10,374 nucleotides of DNA from JAWLCA01 sp050485905 (GCA_050485905.1 JBJHCH010000125.1:1-10374), one strand, 5' to 3'; counted from the first letter of the stretch, positions 1 to 6,346 are shown. A program made the numbers and translations. The notes: generated by a model from the letters alone, not told the origin.

Positions 1-569
1 GTGGCGACCGCGATCCCGATGCCGGCACCAAGCCCGACCGCAGGGATGCAAAGGCCGACGACCGTGATCGCAATGTTTATGGCTCTTTGCGCCTCGGCTT
101 CCTTCACCTCGCGTTTCGCTTTCTTGAGCAGCGCCTCCAACGCTTTCAGGTCGTCGTGGAGCTCCTTGAAGCGATTGCGCAAATGCTTGGTGAACTCGAT
201 CATGAACAGCAGGAACACGGCGGCAAAATGCGCAACATCGGCTTCGACATAGGCGCCGAAACGCACGTTCTGTTCTTCCAAGATGCAAAGCGTAAGCACG
301 AACCGCTTGTAGGCGGCCATTGCAGCCTTGCCGTCCCTTGCCTTGCCAAAGACGACCTTGTTCCACTCGGCGTTGAAATCGCCCCAGGCCTTGTCCAGCG
401 CGTCGCCGTCTCCCTTGTATTCCGAGATGTAGTGCGACGGGTAGTCGGACATCTCGCTCAGGTAGGCCTTCATCTCATCGAGCGCATCCTCGGCGTCGTC
501 GTCCATCTGTTCGAGGTATTTCTGAACGACCGGGTTGTCGATGATCCGCTTTGCGGTCTCAAGATCCAT
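1..569 (-). CDS. Unrecognised helical protein with Gly-rich hydrophobic segment (partial, 3' end outside window)
   Basis: I do not recognise this protein. Translation from ATG 569-567 stays open to the window edge (189 residues; the C-terminus is missing). GGAGG at 577-581, eight bases upstream, fixes the start. Residues 1-75 are strongly acidic and rich in Asp, Glu, Tyr and Trp. A hydrophobic stretch lies at about 114-125. Residues 130-163 are a charged Lys/Glu/Leu-rich region with coiled-coil character. Residues 164-189 are uncharged, hydrophobic and glycine-rich (VGLGAGIGIAVA at the end), like a membrane-inserting segment. No signal peptide is visible. Its DNA is poorer in G+C than the neighbours (30/60 and 32/60 at 181-240 and 241-300). 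It has its own promoter and palindromes upstream. Long charged helices followed by a Gly-rich hydrophobic segment also occur in alpha-helical pore-forming proteins and some secreted effectors, but that is only analogy. The reading frame is well supported; the function is open. Confidence 0.75.
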   Translation of the reverse strand, partial: MDLETAKRIIDNPVVQKYLEQMDDDAEDALDEMKAYLSEMSDYPSHYISEYKGDGDALDKAWGDFNAEWNKVVFGKARDGKAAMAAYKRFVLTLCILEEQNVRFGAYVEADVAHFAAVFLLFMIEFTKHLRNRFKELHDDLKALEALLKKAKREVKEAEAQRAINIAITVVGLCIPAVGLGAGIGIAVA

Positions 570-660
570 GGCTCATCCTCCGGATCGCGCCGCCGCAACG
601 TGACCGCGGCGCAGGAAAAGGGACGGCGAGCCGTAATGGCGGCACCGTTCGCCGCATCGG

Positions 661-698
661 TCAGTGCACTGAGCCCAAACCGGAAAATTGGTTTGGGC
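661..698. repeat. Two adjacent palindromes at the predicted transcript start
   Basis: Positions 661-672 are a perfect 12-base palindrome (TCAGTGCACTGA). It abuts an inverted repeat with perfect 9-base arms, GCCCAAACC at 673-681 and GGTTTGGGC at 690-698, around an 8-base centre. Both lie just downstream of the -10 box at 706-711, where an operator would block transcription, or where the longer repeat would form a hairpin at the extreme 5' end of the mRNA. No T-tract follows on the minus strand, so it is unlikely to be a terminator. No regulator can be named. Confidence 0.6.
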
Positions 699-705
699 AA
701 CGCCA

Positions 706-734
706 ACTATACCGCACGAGCGGCTGCATGCCAA
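706..734 (-). promoter_or_regulatory. Sigma70-type promoter for the partial minus-strand gene
   Basis: Read on the minus strand, TTGGCA (734-729) and TATAGT (711-706) are separated by exactly 17 bases. Each box matches the consensus at five of six positions, making this the best-looking promoter in the window. The predicted start of transcription is near 699, giving a 5' leader of about 130 bases before the ATG at 569. It lies after ettA and its terminator-like hairpin, so the downstream gene should be transcribed separately. This is a reading by eye. Confidence 0.6.
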
Positions 735-762
735 TCGAGTCCGGCAAAAGCGAAAGGTTGGC

Positions 763-796
763 GGCGACGCCCGCGGTTCGGAGTGCGGGCGCCACC
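763..796 (-). terminator. Terminator-like hairpin after ettA
   Basis: On the minus strand, beginning 13 bases after the ettA stop, GGTGGCGCCCGC (796-785) can pair with GCGGGCGTCGCC (774-763). This gives 12 pairs, two of them G-U, around a 10-base loop. The seven inner pairs are perfect. A T-rich stretch (CCTTTCGCTTTT) follows only after a gap of several bases, so it would be an imperfect intrinsic terminator, or a 3' stabilising hairpin. The rest of 570-809 holds the promoter and palindromes listed separately and no further gene that I can see. Confidence 0.5.
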
Positions 797-809
797 TGCC
801 GTGATCAGT

Positions 810-2465
810 CTACCGCGTGAACTTCTTGTGCTTGATCCGTTTCGGCTCCACCGCATCCGGCCCCAGGCGGCGTTTCTTGTCTTCCTCATACGCCTCGAAG
901 TTACCTTCGAACCATTCCACATGAGCCTCGCCCTCGAAGGCGAGGATATGCGTGCAGAGACGGTCGAGGAAGAAGCGGTCGTGGCTGATGATCACGGCGC
1001 AGCCGGCGAAATCCTCCAGCGCGTCTTCGAGCGCGCTCAGGGTTTCCACGTCGAGGTCGTTGGTCGGTTCGTCCAGCAGCAGCACGTTGCCGCCCGAGCG
1101 CAGGAGCTTTGCCATGTGGACGCGGTTGCGCTCGCCGCCTGACAGCAGCCCCACCTTCTTCTGCTGGTCGCCGCCCTTGAAGTTGAACGACGAGCAATAG
1201 GCGCGGCTGTTCACCTCGGCGTCGCCCAGAACAACGATGTCGAGGCCGTCGGAGACCTCCTCCCACACCGTCTTGCTCGGGTCGAGCGCATCGCGCGACT
1301 GGTCCACATAGGACAGTTTGACCGTGTCGCCGAAGGTGACGGTGCCGGTGTCGGGTTTTTCCTGCCCGGTGAGCATGCGGAACAGCGTGGTTTTGCCGGC
1401 GCCGTTCGGGCCGATCACACCGACGATGCCGCCGGGGGGGAGGGCAAAGCTCAAGCCCTCGATCAACTGCTTGTCACCCAGATGCTTGGAAAGCCCCTCG
1501 ACCTCGATCACCTTGCCGCCCAGCCGGGGGCCATTGGGGATGATGATCTGGGCGCGGCCCACGCGCTCGCGTTCCGACTGGTTCGCCATTTGCTCGTAGG
1601 CCTGGATACGGGCCTTGGATTTCGCCTGCCGGGCCTTGGCGCCCTGACGGATCCAGTCCAGTTCGCGCTCCAGCGTCTTCTGGCGGGCCTTGTCCTCGCG
1701 CGCCTCTTGCGCCAGTCGCTTGGCCTTCTGCTCCAGCCAACTGGAATAGTTGCCCTCGTAGGGGATGCCGCGGCCGCGGTCCAACTCGAGGATCCAGCCG
1801 GTGATGTCGTCAAGGAAATACCTGTCGTGGGTGACGATCAGGATGGTGCCCTTGTACTCGATCAGATGCTTCTGCAGCCAGGCGATGGTTTCGGCATCGA
1901 GGTGGTTGGTCGGTTCGTCCAACAGCAGCATGTCGGGCGCTTCGAGCAGAAGCTTGCACAGCGCAACGCGGCGTTTCTCGCCGCCCGAGAGGCTGTCGAC
2001 CTGCGCGTCGTCGGGCGGGCAGCGCAGCGCCTCCATCGCGACATCGACCTGGCTGTCCAGATCCCACAGGTTCTCGGCGTCGATCTCGTCCTGCAGCTTG
2101 GCCATCTCCTCGGCGGTCTCGTCCGAGTAGTTCATCGCCAGTTCGTTGTAGCGGTCGAGCTTGGCCTGTTTGGCCTTCACCCCCTCCATCACGTTGCCGC
2201 GGACGGTCAGCCCGGCGTCAAGCTCCGGCTCCTGCGGCAGGTAGCCCACGGTGGCGCCCTTGGCGGCCCACGCCTCACCGGTAAAGTCCTTGTCCATCCC
2301 GGCCATGATGCGCAGCAGCGTGGATTTCCCAGCGCCATTCACGCCAACGACACCGATCTTCACGCCCGGCAGGAAGTTCAGGCGGATGTTCTCGAAACAC
2401 TTCTTGCCGCCGGGATAGGTCTTGGAGACGCCATCCATATGATAGACGTACTGATAGGATGCCAT
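810..2465 (-). CDS. ettA: Energy-dependent translational throttle protein EttA (ABC-F ATPase)
   Basis: EttA is a soluble ABC-F ATPase that binds the ribosomal E site and, in E. coli, gates entry into elongation according to the ATP/ADP ratio. Residue numbers are from ATG 2465-2463 (551 residues; E. coli EttA has about 555). First ABC domain: Walker A GVNGAGKST (41-49), signature LSGGEKRR (159-166), Walker B plus ABC-F tail LLLDEPTNHLD (180-190). The charged insertion at about 95-135 corresponds to the EttA arm. A Lys/Arg-rich helical linker (about 241-320) corresponds to the P-site tRNA interaction motif. Second domain: GPNGAGKTT (352-360), LSGGERNRV (441-449), LLLDEPTNDLD (462-472). All ATPase motifs are intact, so both sites should be active. 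The frame stays open upstream to about 3071, but homology begins at MASYQYVYHM and a GAGG lies just before it. It is divergent from nadD. Confidence 0.96.
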   Translation of the reverse strand: MASYQYVYHMDGVSKTYPGGKKCFENIRLNFLPGVKIGVVGVNGAGKSTLLRIMAGMDKDFTGEAWAAKGATVGYLPQEPELDAGLTVRGNVMEGVKAKQAKLDRYNELAMNYSDETAEEMAKLQDEIDAENLWDLDSQVDVAMEALRCPPDDAQVDSLSGGEKRRVALCKLLLEAPDMLLLDEPTNHLDAETIAWLQKHLIEYKGTILIVTHDRYFLDDITGWILELDRGRGIPYEGNYSSWLEQKAKRLAQEAREDKARQKTLERELDWIRQGAKARQAKSKARIQAYEQMANQSERERVGRAQIIIPNGPRLGGKVIEVEGLSKHLGDKQLIEGLSFALPPGGIVGVIGPNGAGKTTLFRMLTGQEKPDTGTVTFGDTVKLSYVDQSRDALDPSKTVWEEVSDGLDIVVLGDAEVNSRAYCSSFNFKGGDQQKKVGLLSGGERNRVHMAKLLRSGGNVLLLDEPTNDLDVETLSALEDALEDFAGCAVIISHDRFFLDRLCTHILAFEGEAHVEWFEGNFEAYEEDKKRRLGPDAVEPKRIKHKKFTR

Positions 2466-2506
2466 GTCGCTGCCTCGGATGTCTTTTGGGGTTTCGCGCT
2501 GCGGCG

Positions 2507-2535
2507 GGTGTAGCGAATGTGCTGGACAAGGGCAA
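2507..2535 (-). promoter_or_regulatory. Candidate ettA promoter
   Basis: On the minus strand, TTGCCC (2535-2530) and TACACC (2512-2507) are 17 bases apart, with the -10 box about 40 bases before the ettA ATG. The boxes match the consensus at four and three of six positions, in keeping with the degenerate -10 boxes common in GC-rich alphaproteobacteria. The ettA-nadD gap is only about 115 bases, so the nadD promoter must overlap or sit very close. I could not pick a convincing one for nadD. Confidence 0.4.
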
Positions 2536-2579
2536 TCGGCGGTGGTCTGACTTCCCGCCGGTTCGGGACGGGGGCTTGG

Positions 2580-3182
2580 GTGCGGCAGGGATTTCCGGTG
2601 GCGCAGGCAGGTATGCGCGTGGGCCTGCTGGGTGGCTCCTTCGATCCGCCCCACGCGGGCCATGTGCATATCACCCGCGAGGCGCTGAAGCGGCTCAGGC
2701 TCGATGCGGTCTGGTGGCTGGTCAGCCCCGGCAATCCGCTCAAGCGCGAGGGACCGGCGGCGCTGGACCGCCGGATGGCAGCGGCACGAGCATTGATGCG
2801 GCATCCGCGGGTGACCGTGACCGACATCGAGAAACGGATTGGAACCCGATACACCGCCGAAACGCTCACAGGCCTGCAAGCGCGCTATCCGGGCGTTCGC
2901 TTCGTATGGATCATGGGTGCGGACAATCTGGCGTCTTTCCATCGCTGGGACAACTGGACATCGATCATGAGCAGCGTGCCGGTCGCTGTGCTGGCGCGGC
3001 CAGGCGCAGGACTCGCCGCGCTGCGCTCGGCCGCGGCGCGGCGCTTCGACGCCGCTCGCGTGCCCGCGCACCTTTCTGCGGGACTGGCCGGGCAGCGCCC
3101 TCCGGCATGGGCGTATCTGGAACTGCCGAGGCGCGAGATCTCTTCCAGCGCGCTACGGGCGCAGGGGGACTGGGTGCGCTAG
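2580..3182 (+). CDS. nadD: Nicotinate-nucleotide adenylyltransferase NadD
   Basis: NadD transfers AMP from ATP to nicotinic acid mononucleotide, giving deamido-NAD in the cytoplasmic NAD synthesis pathway. From GTG at 2580 the protein is 200 residues (E. coli NadD has 213). The nucleotidyltransferase signature GGSFDPPHAGH is at 18-28 with its ATP-binding histidines. The typical WIMGADNLASFHRW block is at 110-123, and the C-terminal ISSSALR (187-193) is the family's ISSTxIR motif. The start is uncertain. GTG at 2580 has a purine-rich GGGACGGGGG before it and gives a short N-terminal extension. ATG at 2613 would begin 12 residues later, directly before the Rossmann strand, but its purine box is very close to the start. 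An ATG further upstream (2517) adds 21 residues with no family resemblance. The gene ends about 150 bases before gatC; related genomes often place rsfS next to nadD, but it is absent here. Confidence 0.93.
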   Translation: MRQGFPVAQAGMRVGLLGGSFDPPHAGHVHITREALKRLRLDAVWWLVSPGNPLKREGPAALDRRMAAARALMRHPRVTVTDIEKRIGTRYTAETLTGLQARYPGVRFVWIMGADNLASFHRWDNWTSIMSSVPVAVLARPGAGLAALRSAAARRFDAARVPAHLSAGLAGQRPPAWAYLELPRREISSSALRAQGDWVR

Positions 3183-3221
3183 ACGCAATCGGATCAGACC
3201 CGGCACCCCACCGCGCGCAAC

Positions 3222-3275
3222 GTATGCACGTGGTATGCACGCCGGATGCACGCAGATCATACGTGGATGCACACC
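3222..3275. repeat. Phased 11-base TGCAC repeats upstream of gatC
   Basis: Degenerate 11-base units run head to tail: GTATGCACGTG (3222), GTATGCACGCC (3233), GGATGCACGCA (3244), a diverged GATCATACGTG (3255), and GATGCACACC (3266). The TGCAC core begins at 3225, 3236, 3247 and 3268, that is steps of 11, 11 and 21 bases, about one, one and two helical turns. ACGTGG followed by ATGCAC occurs twice (3228 and 3261). The cluster ends just before the candidate gatC promoter. It could be an array of protein-binding sites or a decayed tandem duplication. Confidence 0.55.
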
Positions 3276-3279
3276 CCGC

Positions 3280-3313
3280 TTGCAGGCCCCTGACGGGGCG
3301 GATAAACCCGCCC
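3280..3313 (+). promoter_or_regulatory. Possible gatC promoter and two competing small hairpins
   Basis: TTGCAG (3280-3285) and GATAAA (3301-3306) resemble -35 and -10 boxes, but their 15-base spacing is short. Overlapping them are two small stems in competition for adjacent bases: GCCCC (3286-3290) with GGGGC (3295-3299), and GGGCGG (3296-3301) with CCGCCC (3308-3313). If transcription starts further upstream, these could act in the leader RNA; if it starts here, they are only DNA symmetry. No T-tract follows, so a terminator is unlikely. This call is weak. Confidence 0.25.
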
Positions 3314-3333
3314 GGATCACGTTGGAGGCACCC

Positions 3334-3621
3334 ATGTCCATCGACATCGACACCGCCCGCAAGGTGGCGAAGCTGGCCCGGATCCGGGTCGAGGAGGGCG
3401 ATCTGCCGAAGCTCGCCGGTGAGCTTTCGGGGATCGTGACCTTCATGGAGCAGCTCAACGAGGTGGATGTGGAGGGGGTGGAACCGATGGTGTCGGTCAC
3501 GCCCATGCGGTTGAAAAGACGGCAGGATGTTGTGACGGATGGCGACCGGCAGGCGCAGATCCTGTCGAACGCGCCCGATGCCCGCGAGGGCTTCTTTGCC
3601 GTGCCGAAGGTGGTGGAATGA
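3334..3621 (+). CDS. gatC: Asp-tRNA(Asn)/Glu-tRNA(Gln) amidotransferase subunit C
   Basis: GatC is the small structural subunit of the GatCAB amidotransferase, which converts mischarged Glu-tRNA(Gln) and/or Asp-tRNA(Asn) to the correct amide form. It wraps around GatA and stabilises the complex with GatB. The protein is 95 residues, the usual length. It has the N-terminal VAKLARI helix (11-17), a FMEQLNEVDVEGVEP block in the middle, and the conserved C-terminal FFAVPKVVE. The start at 3334 is set by GGAGG (3324-3328) five bases upstream and by family length; the frame is open further upstream but that part has no homology. Its stop overlaps the gatA start by four bases (ATGA), indicating translational coupling. 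No gatB lies in the window; in this group it is often elsewhere on the chromosome. Confidence 0.95.
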   Translation: MSIDIDTARKVAKLARIRVEEGDLPKLAGELSGIVTFMEQLNEVDVEGVEPMVSVTPMRLKRRQDVVTDGDRQAQILSNAPDAREGFFAVPKVVE

Positions 3622-5102
3622 GCCTGAATTCGCTGACGATCGCCGCGGCCCGCGACGCGCTGAGGAAGGGCGAGGTGACGGCGGTGGAGCTGACCGAGGC
3701 CTGCCTCGCGGCGGTCGAAAAGGCCAGCGCGCTGAACGCCTTTGTCCATCCGACACCCGAGATCGCGCGCGAACAGGCTGAGGCCGCGGATGCGCGGTTG
3801 CAGGCCGGCGATGCGCCCTCGCTCTGCGGTATACCGCTGGGGATCAAGGATCTTTTCTGCACCAGGGGCGTGCCGTCGCAGGCCGCGTCGAACATCCTGC
3901 GCGGGTTCCGCCCCGAGTACGAATCCACCGTCACGCGGCAGTTGTTCGACGCCGGCGCGGTGATGCTGGGCAAGCTGAACATGGACGAGTTCGCCATGGG
4001 CAGTTCCAACGAGACGGCCTGCTACGGCAGCGTGGTGAACCCGTGGCGGCGTGGCAATGACGACGCGGCGCTGACGCCGGGCGGGTCGTCGGGCGGGTCG
4101 GCCTCGGCCGTCGCGGCCGAGTTGTGCCTGGGCGCGACGGGGACCGATACCGGCGGGTCGATCCGCCAGCCGGCGGCTTTCGCGGGGATCGTGGGGATCA
4201 AGCCGACCTATGGCCGGGTCAGCCGCTGGGGGATCATCGCGTTTGCGTCGAGCCTCGATCAGGCCGGGCCGATGACCCGCACGGTGCGCGATGCGGCGAT
4301 CATGCTGCAGGCGATGGCGGGGCACGATCCGATGGATTCGACCTCTGCCGATCTGCCGGTGCCGGATTTCGAGGCGATGCTGAAGGGCGACGTGCGCGGC
4401 AAGCGGATCGGCATCCCGCGCGAATACCGGATGGACGGGATGCCCGGAGAGATCGAGGCGCTGTGGGCCAGGGGCGCCGAGATGCTGCGCGACGCGGGTG
4501 CCGAGATGGTGGACATCAGCCTGCCGCACACGAAATACGCGCTGCCGGCCTATTACGTGATCGCGCCGGCCGAGGCGTCGTCGAACCTCGCGCGCTATGA
4601 CGGGGTGCGCTATGGCCACCGGGCCAGGCTGGCGCAGGGCGACGGTATCACCGAGATGTACGAGAAGACCCGCGCCGAGGGGTTTGGGCCCGAGGTGCAG
4701 CGGCGGGTGATGATCGGCACCTATGTGCTGTCGGCAGGGTTCTACGACGCCTATTACAACCGCGCGCGCAAGGTGCGGACGCTGATCAAGCGCGACTTCG
4801 AGCAGGCGTTCGCGCAAGGTATCGACGCGATCCTGACGCCGACCACGCCCTCTGCCGCGTTCGGCTTAGGCGAGATGGCGGATGCCGATCCGGTGCAGAT
4901 GTATCTGAACGACGTGTTCACCGTCACGGTGAACCTGGCCGGGCTGCCGGGGGTTTCCGTGCCCGCCGGGCTGGACCGGCAGGGGCTGCCGCTGGGGTTG
5001 CAGCTGATCGGCCGGCCGTGGGAGGAGGGGCCGCTCCTCGATCTCGCCGCTGTGATCGAGGACCGCGCGGGCTTCGTTTCCAAGCCGGCGAAATGGTGGT
5101 AG
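3618..5102 (+). CDS. gatA: Asp-tRNA(Asn)/Glu-tRNA(Gln) amidotransferase subunit A
   Basis: GatA is the glutaminase subunit of GatCAB. It frees ammonia from glutamine and passes it to GatB, where it amidates the tRNA-bound Asp or Glu. The protein has 494 residues, normal for the family. The amidase-signature catalytic triad is complete: Lys77 in GIPLGIKDLF, the cis-Ser157 in GGSSGGS, and nucleophile Ser181 in TDTGGSIRQPA. The 24-residue spacing between the two serines matches the family. The conserved GLPGVSVPAG and GLPLGLQLIG blocks are present near the C-terminus. The ATG at 3618 overlaps the gatC stop, so the two are translated together in equal amounts. Downstream the lipoprotein gene starts 35 bases after the stop, so gatA probably also heads the transcript for the lipoprotein and amidase genes. 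Confidence 0.97.
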   Translation: MSLNSLTIAAARDALRKGEVTAVELTEACLAAVEKASALNAFVHPTPEIAREQAEAADARLQAGDAPSLCGIPLGIKDLFCTRGVPSQAASNILRGFRPEYESTVTRQLFDAGAVMLGKLNMDEFAMGSSNETACYGSVVNPWRRGNDDAALTPGGSSGGSASAVAAELCLGATGTDTGGSIRQPAAFAGIVGIKPTYGRVSRWGIIAFASSLDQAGPMTRTVRDAAIMLQAMAGHDPMDSTSADLPVPDFEAMLKGDVRGKRIGIPREYRMDGMPGEIEALWARGAEMLRDAGAEMVDISLPHTKYALPAYYVIAPAEASSNLARYDGVRYGHRARLAQGDGITEMYEKTRAEGFGPEVQRRVMIGTYVLSAGFYDAYYNRARKVRTLIKRDFEQAFAQGIDAILTPTTPSAAFGLGEMADADPVQMYLNDVFTVTVNLAGLPGVSVPAGLDRQGLPLGLQLIGRPWEEGPLLDLAAVIEDRAGFVSKPAKWW

Positions 5103-5137
5103 ATCGCGCCGACTGTCGGAACCACGGGGGCTGGACG

Positions 5138-5653
5138 ATGCGGGCGTTTACGGCGCTTTTGGCGGTGATGTTTCTGTCGGCCTGCGCCGGGCCGGCGCAT
5201 CTGCGGGACGGCGGGCCGGAGGCGGCGGTGATCGCCTCGCCGCGAGTGTCGGACGAGCAGGATTTCGACGCCGTCGCCGCGCGCGAGACGATCGAAAGCG
5301 ACCGCGACCGGCTGCAGCGGCAGCGCCAGCAATATGTCGCCATCGCGCCCCAGCCGGTGCCGCAGCGTACCGGAGCCTCGGGGCCGAACATCGTGGAATA
5401 CGCGATCCGCACCACCAACCGGCGGGGCGAAGCGATCCACCGGCGCGGCAACCCGCTGCGCTGGCAGTTGTGGGAACGGGCCTGCGCGCGCTTCACCACC
5501 CAGGACCAGGCACAGGAGGAATTCCTGCGCCGCGGCGGGCCGGAGCGCGACCCGGGCAATCTGGACCCGGATGGAGACGGCTTTGCCTGCTGGTGGGACC
5601 CGGCGCCATTCCGCGCAGCGGTGCGTGCCGGGTCCGCGCCGGCCCGGATGTGA
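5138..5653 (+). CDS. Small lipoprotein with Excalibur-like calcium-binding motif
   Basis: No specific function is known to me. The 171-residue product begins with a short lipoprotein signal (about residues 3-16) ending in the lipobox LSAC, with lipidated Cys16, so it should be anchored in a membrane facing the periplasm. Residues 35-65 are charged and helical, followed by a Pro/Gln-rich stretch (about 69-80). The C-terminal half is a compact domain with WQLWERAC (Cys116) and DPDGDGFACWW (143-153), which fits the Excalibur DxDxDGxxC pattern (Asp143, Asp145, Asp147, Cys151). Cys116 and Cys151 could form a disulfide. Excalibur motifs are known in surface and cell-wall-associated proteins and are thought to bind calcium. 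The start at 5138 follows a GGGGG run and places the signal peptide correctly. The stop overlaps the amidase start by four bases, suggesting joint production and perhaps a shared role at the envelope. Confidence 0.85.
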   Translation: MRAFTALLAVMFLSACAGPAHLRDGGPEAAVIASPRVSDEQDFDAVAARETIESDRDRLQRQRQQYVAIAPQPVPQRTGASGPNIVEYAIRTTNRRGEAIHRRGNPLRWQLWERACARFTTQDQAQEEFLRRGGPERDPGNLDPDGDGFACWWDPAPFRAAVRAGSAPARM

Positions 5654-6339
5654 GACTGCGCGAGCGACCGTCACCGAACCACGGCCCGCGCCGCAACGGG
5701 CTGCGCCCGGAACTGGTGGTGATCCACTACACCGCGATGAAAAGCGCCGAGGCGGCGCTGGACCGGCTGTGCGATCCGGCGGCCGAGGTCTCGGCGCATT
5801 ATCTGATCGGTTATGACGGCACGGTCTGGGCGCTGGTGCCCGAGGCCTCGCGCGCCTGGCATGCCGGCGCGGGAGCCTGGGGCGGGGCGGGGGATGTCAA
5901 TTCCCGCTCCATCGGGATCGAACTGGCCAATACCGGGGCCGAACCGTTCGGTGCCGCCCAGATGGCCGCGCTGGAGGAGCTGCTGGCGGGGGTGATGGCG
6001 CGCTGGGCGATCCCGGCGCAGGGTGTCATTGCCCATTCCGACATGGCGCCCCATCGCAAGGCAGATCCGGGGCCGCGGTTTGACTGGCGGCGGCTGGCGC
6101 GGGCGGGGCTGTCGGTCTGGCCCGAGGGCGGGGCGGATACCGGGGAGGTGGAGGCGGACCGTTTCGCGGCGCTTGCCGGGTGTTTCGGCTATCCGCCGGC
6201 GGATGCCGAAACCCTGCTGGCTGCTGTGCGGTCCCGGTTCCGGCCCTGGGCCGGGGGGGCGCTGGACGGGGGCGACATGGCGGTCATCGCGGATCTGGCA
6301 ATGCGGTTTCCCGTTGAACGCCGGGGCGGCAGCGACTAA
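5650..6339 (+). CDS. N-acetylmuramoyl-L-alanine amidase, AmpD/AmiD type
   Basis: This is a zinc amidase of the Amidase_2 family, cleaving the bond between (anhydro)muramic acid and the peptide stem in peptidoglycan recycling or turnover. Numbered from GTG 5650 (229 residues), the expected zinc ligands are His26 (VVIHYTA), His129 (IAHSD) and Asp139 (RKADPGPRFDW). Conserved catalytic residues are Glu91 (SIGIELAN) and Lys137. His50 and His71 lie in the usual SAHYLI and WHAG blocks. Residues about 160-220 (FAALAGCFGYPP, SRFRPWAGGALDGGDM) resemble a degenerate peptidoglycan-binding domain, as in AmiD. There is no signal peptide, which favours a cytoplasmic AmpD-like role; AmiD itself is a lipoprotein. 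The GTG overlaps the preceding stop (GTGA) and has no clear Shine-Dalgarno, so translation is probably coupled. The choice between AmpD and AmiD is left open, so no symbol is given. Confidence 0.92.
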   Translation: MRLRERPSPNHGPRRNGLRPELVVIHYTAMKSAEAALDRLCDPAAEVSAHYLIGYDGTVWALVPEASRAWHAGAGAWGGAGDVNSRSIGIELANTGAEPFGAAQMAALEELLAGVMARWAIPAQGVIAHSDMAPHRKADPGPRFDWRRLARAGLSVWPEGGADTGEVEADRFAALAGCFGYPPADAETLLAAVRSRFRPWAGGALDGGDMAVIADLAMRFPVERRGGSD

Positions 6340-6340
6340 T
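6314..6340 (+). promoter_or_regulatory. Candidate rnpB promoter inside the amidase gene end
   Basis: TTGAAC (6314-6319) and ACTAAT (6335-6340) each match the consensus at four of six positions, but the spacing is only 15 bases. The -10 box includes the amidase TAA stop, and the distance to the first paired base of RNase P RNA (6349) is as expected for a start near 6347. RNase P RNA is abundant, so a promoter of its own is expected here. The exact boxes are uncertain. Confidence 0.35.
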
Positions 6341-6346
6341 TGCATC

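Noticed and set aside
87..1142. Long plus-strand open frame over the left edge
   Set aside because: It is antisense to the partial minus-strand gene and to ettA, contains no recognisable domain, and is explained by the codon bias of the GC-rich opposite strand.
1482..2513. 343-codon plus-strand frame opposite ettA
   Set aside because: It repeats antisense Walker and signature codons of ettA (for example RFVQQQHV twice) and has no independent support.
2466..3071. Upstream extension of the ettA frame by about 200 codons
   Set aside because: The added part has no resemblance to ABC-F proteins and lies antisense to the well-supported nadD gene. The start at 2465 has a ribosome-binding site and gives the family length.
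3222..3275. CRISPR-like or iteron-type replication origin
   Set aside because: The units are 11 bases with no spacers, too short for CRISPR. There is no replication gene nearby and the setting is a housekeeping operon.
3153..4817. 554-codon minus-strand frame opposite gatC and gatA
   Set aside because: It is rich in Arg, His and Pro, typical of antisense frames in GC-rich DNA, while gatC and gatA on the other strand carry complete catalytic motifs.
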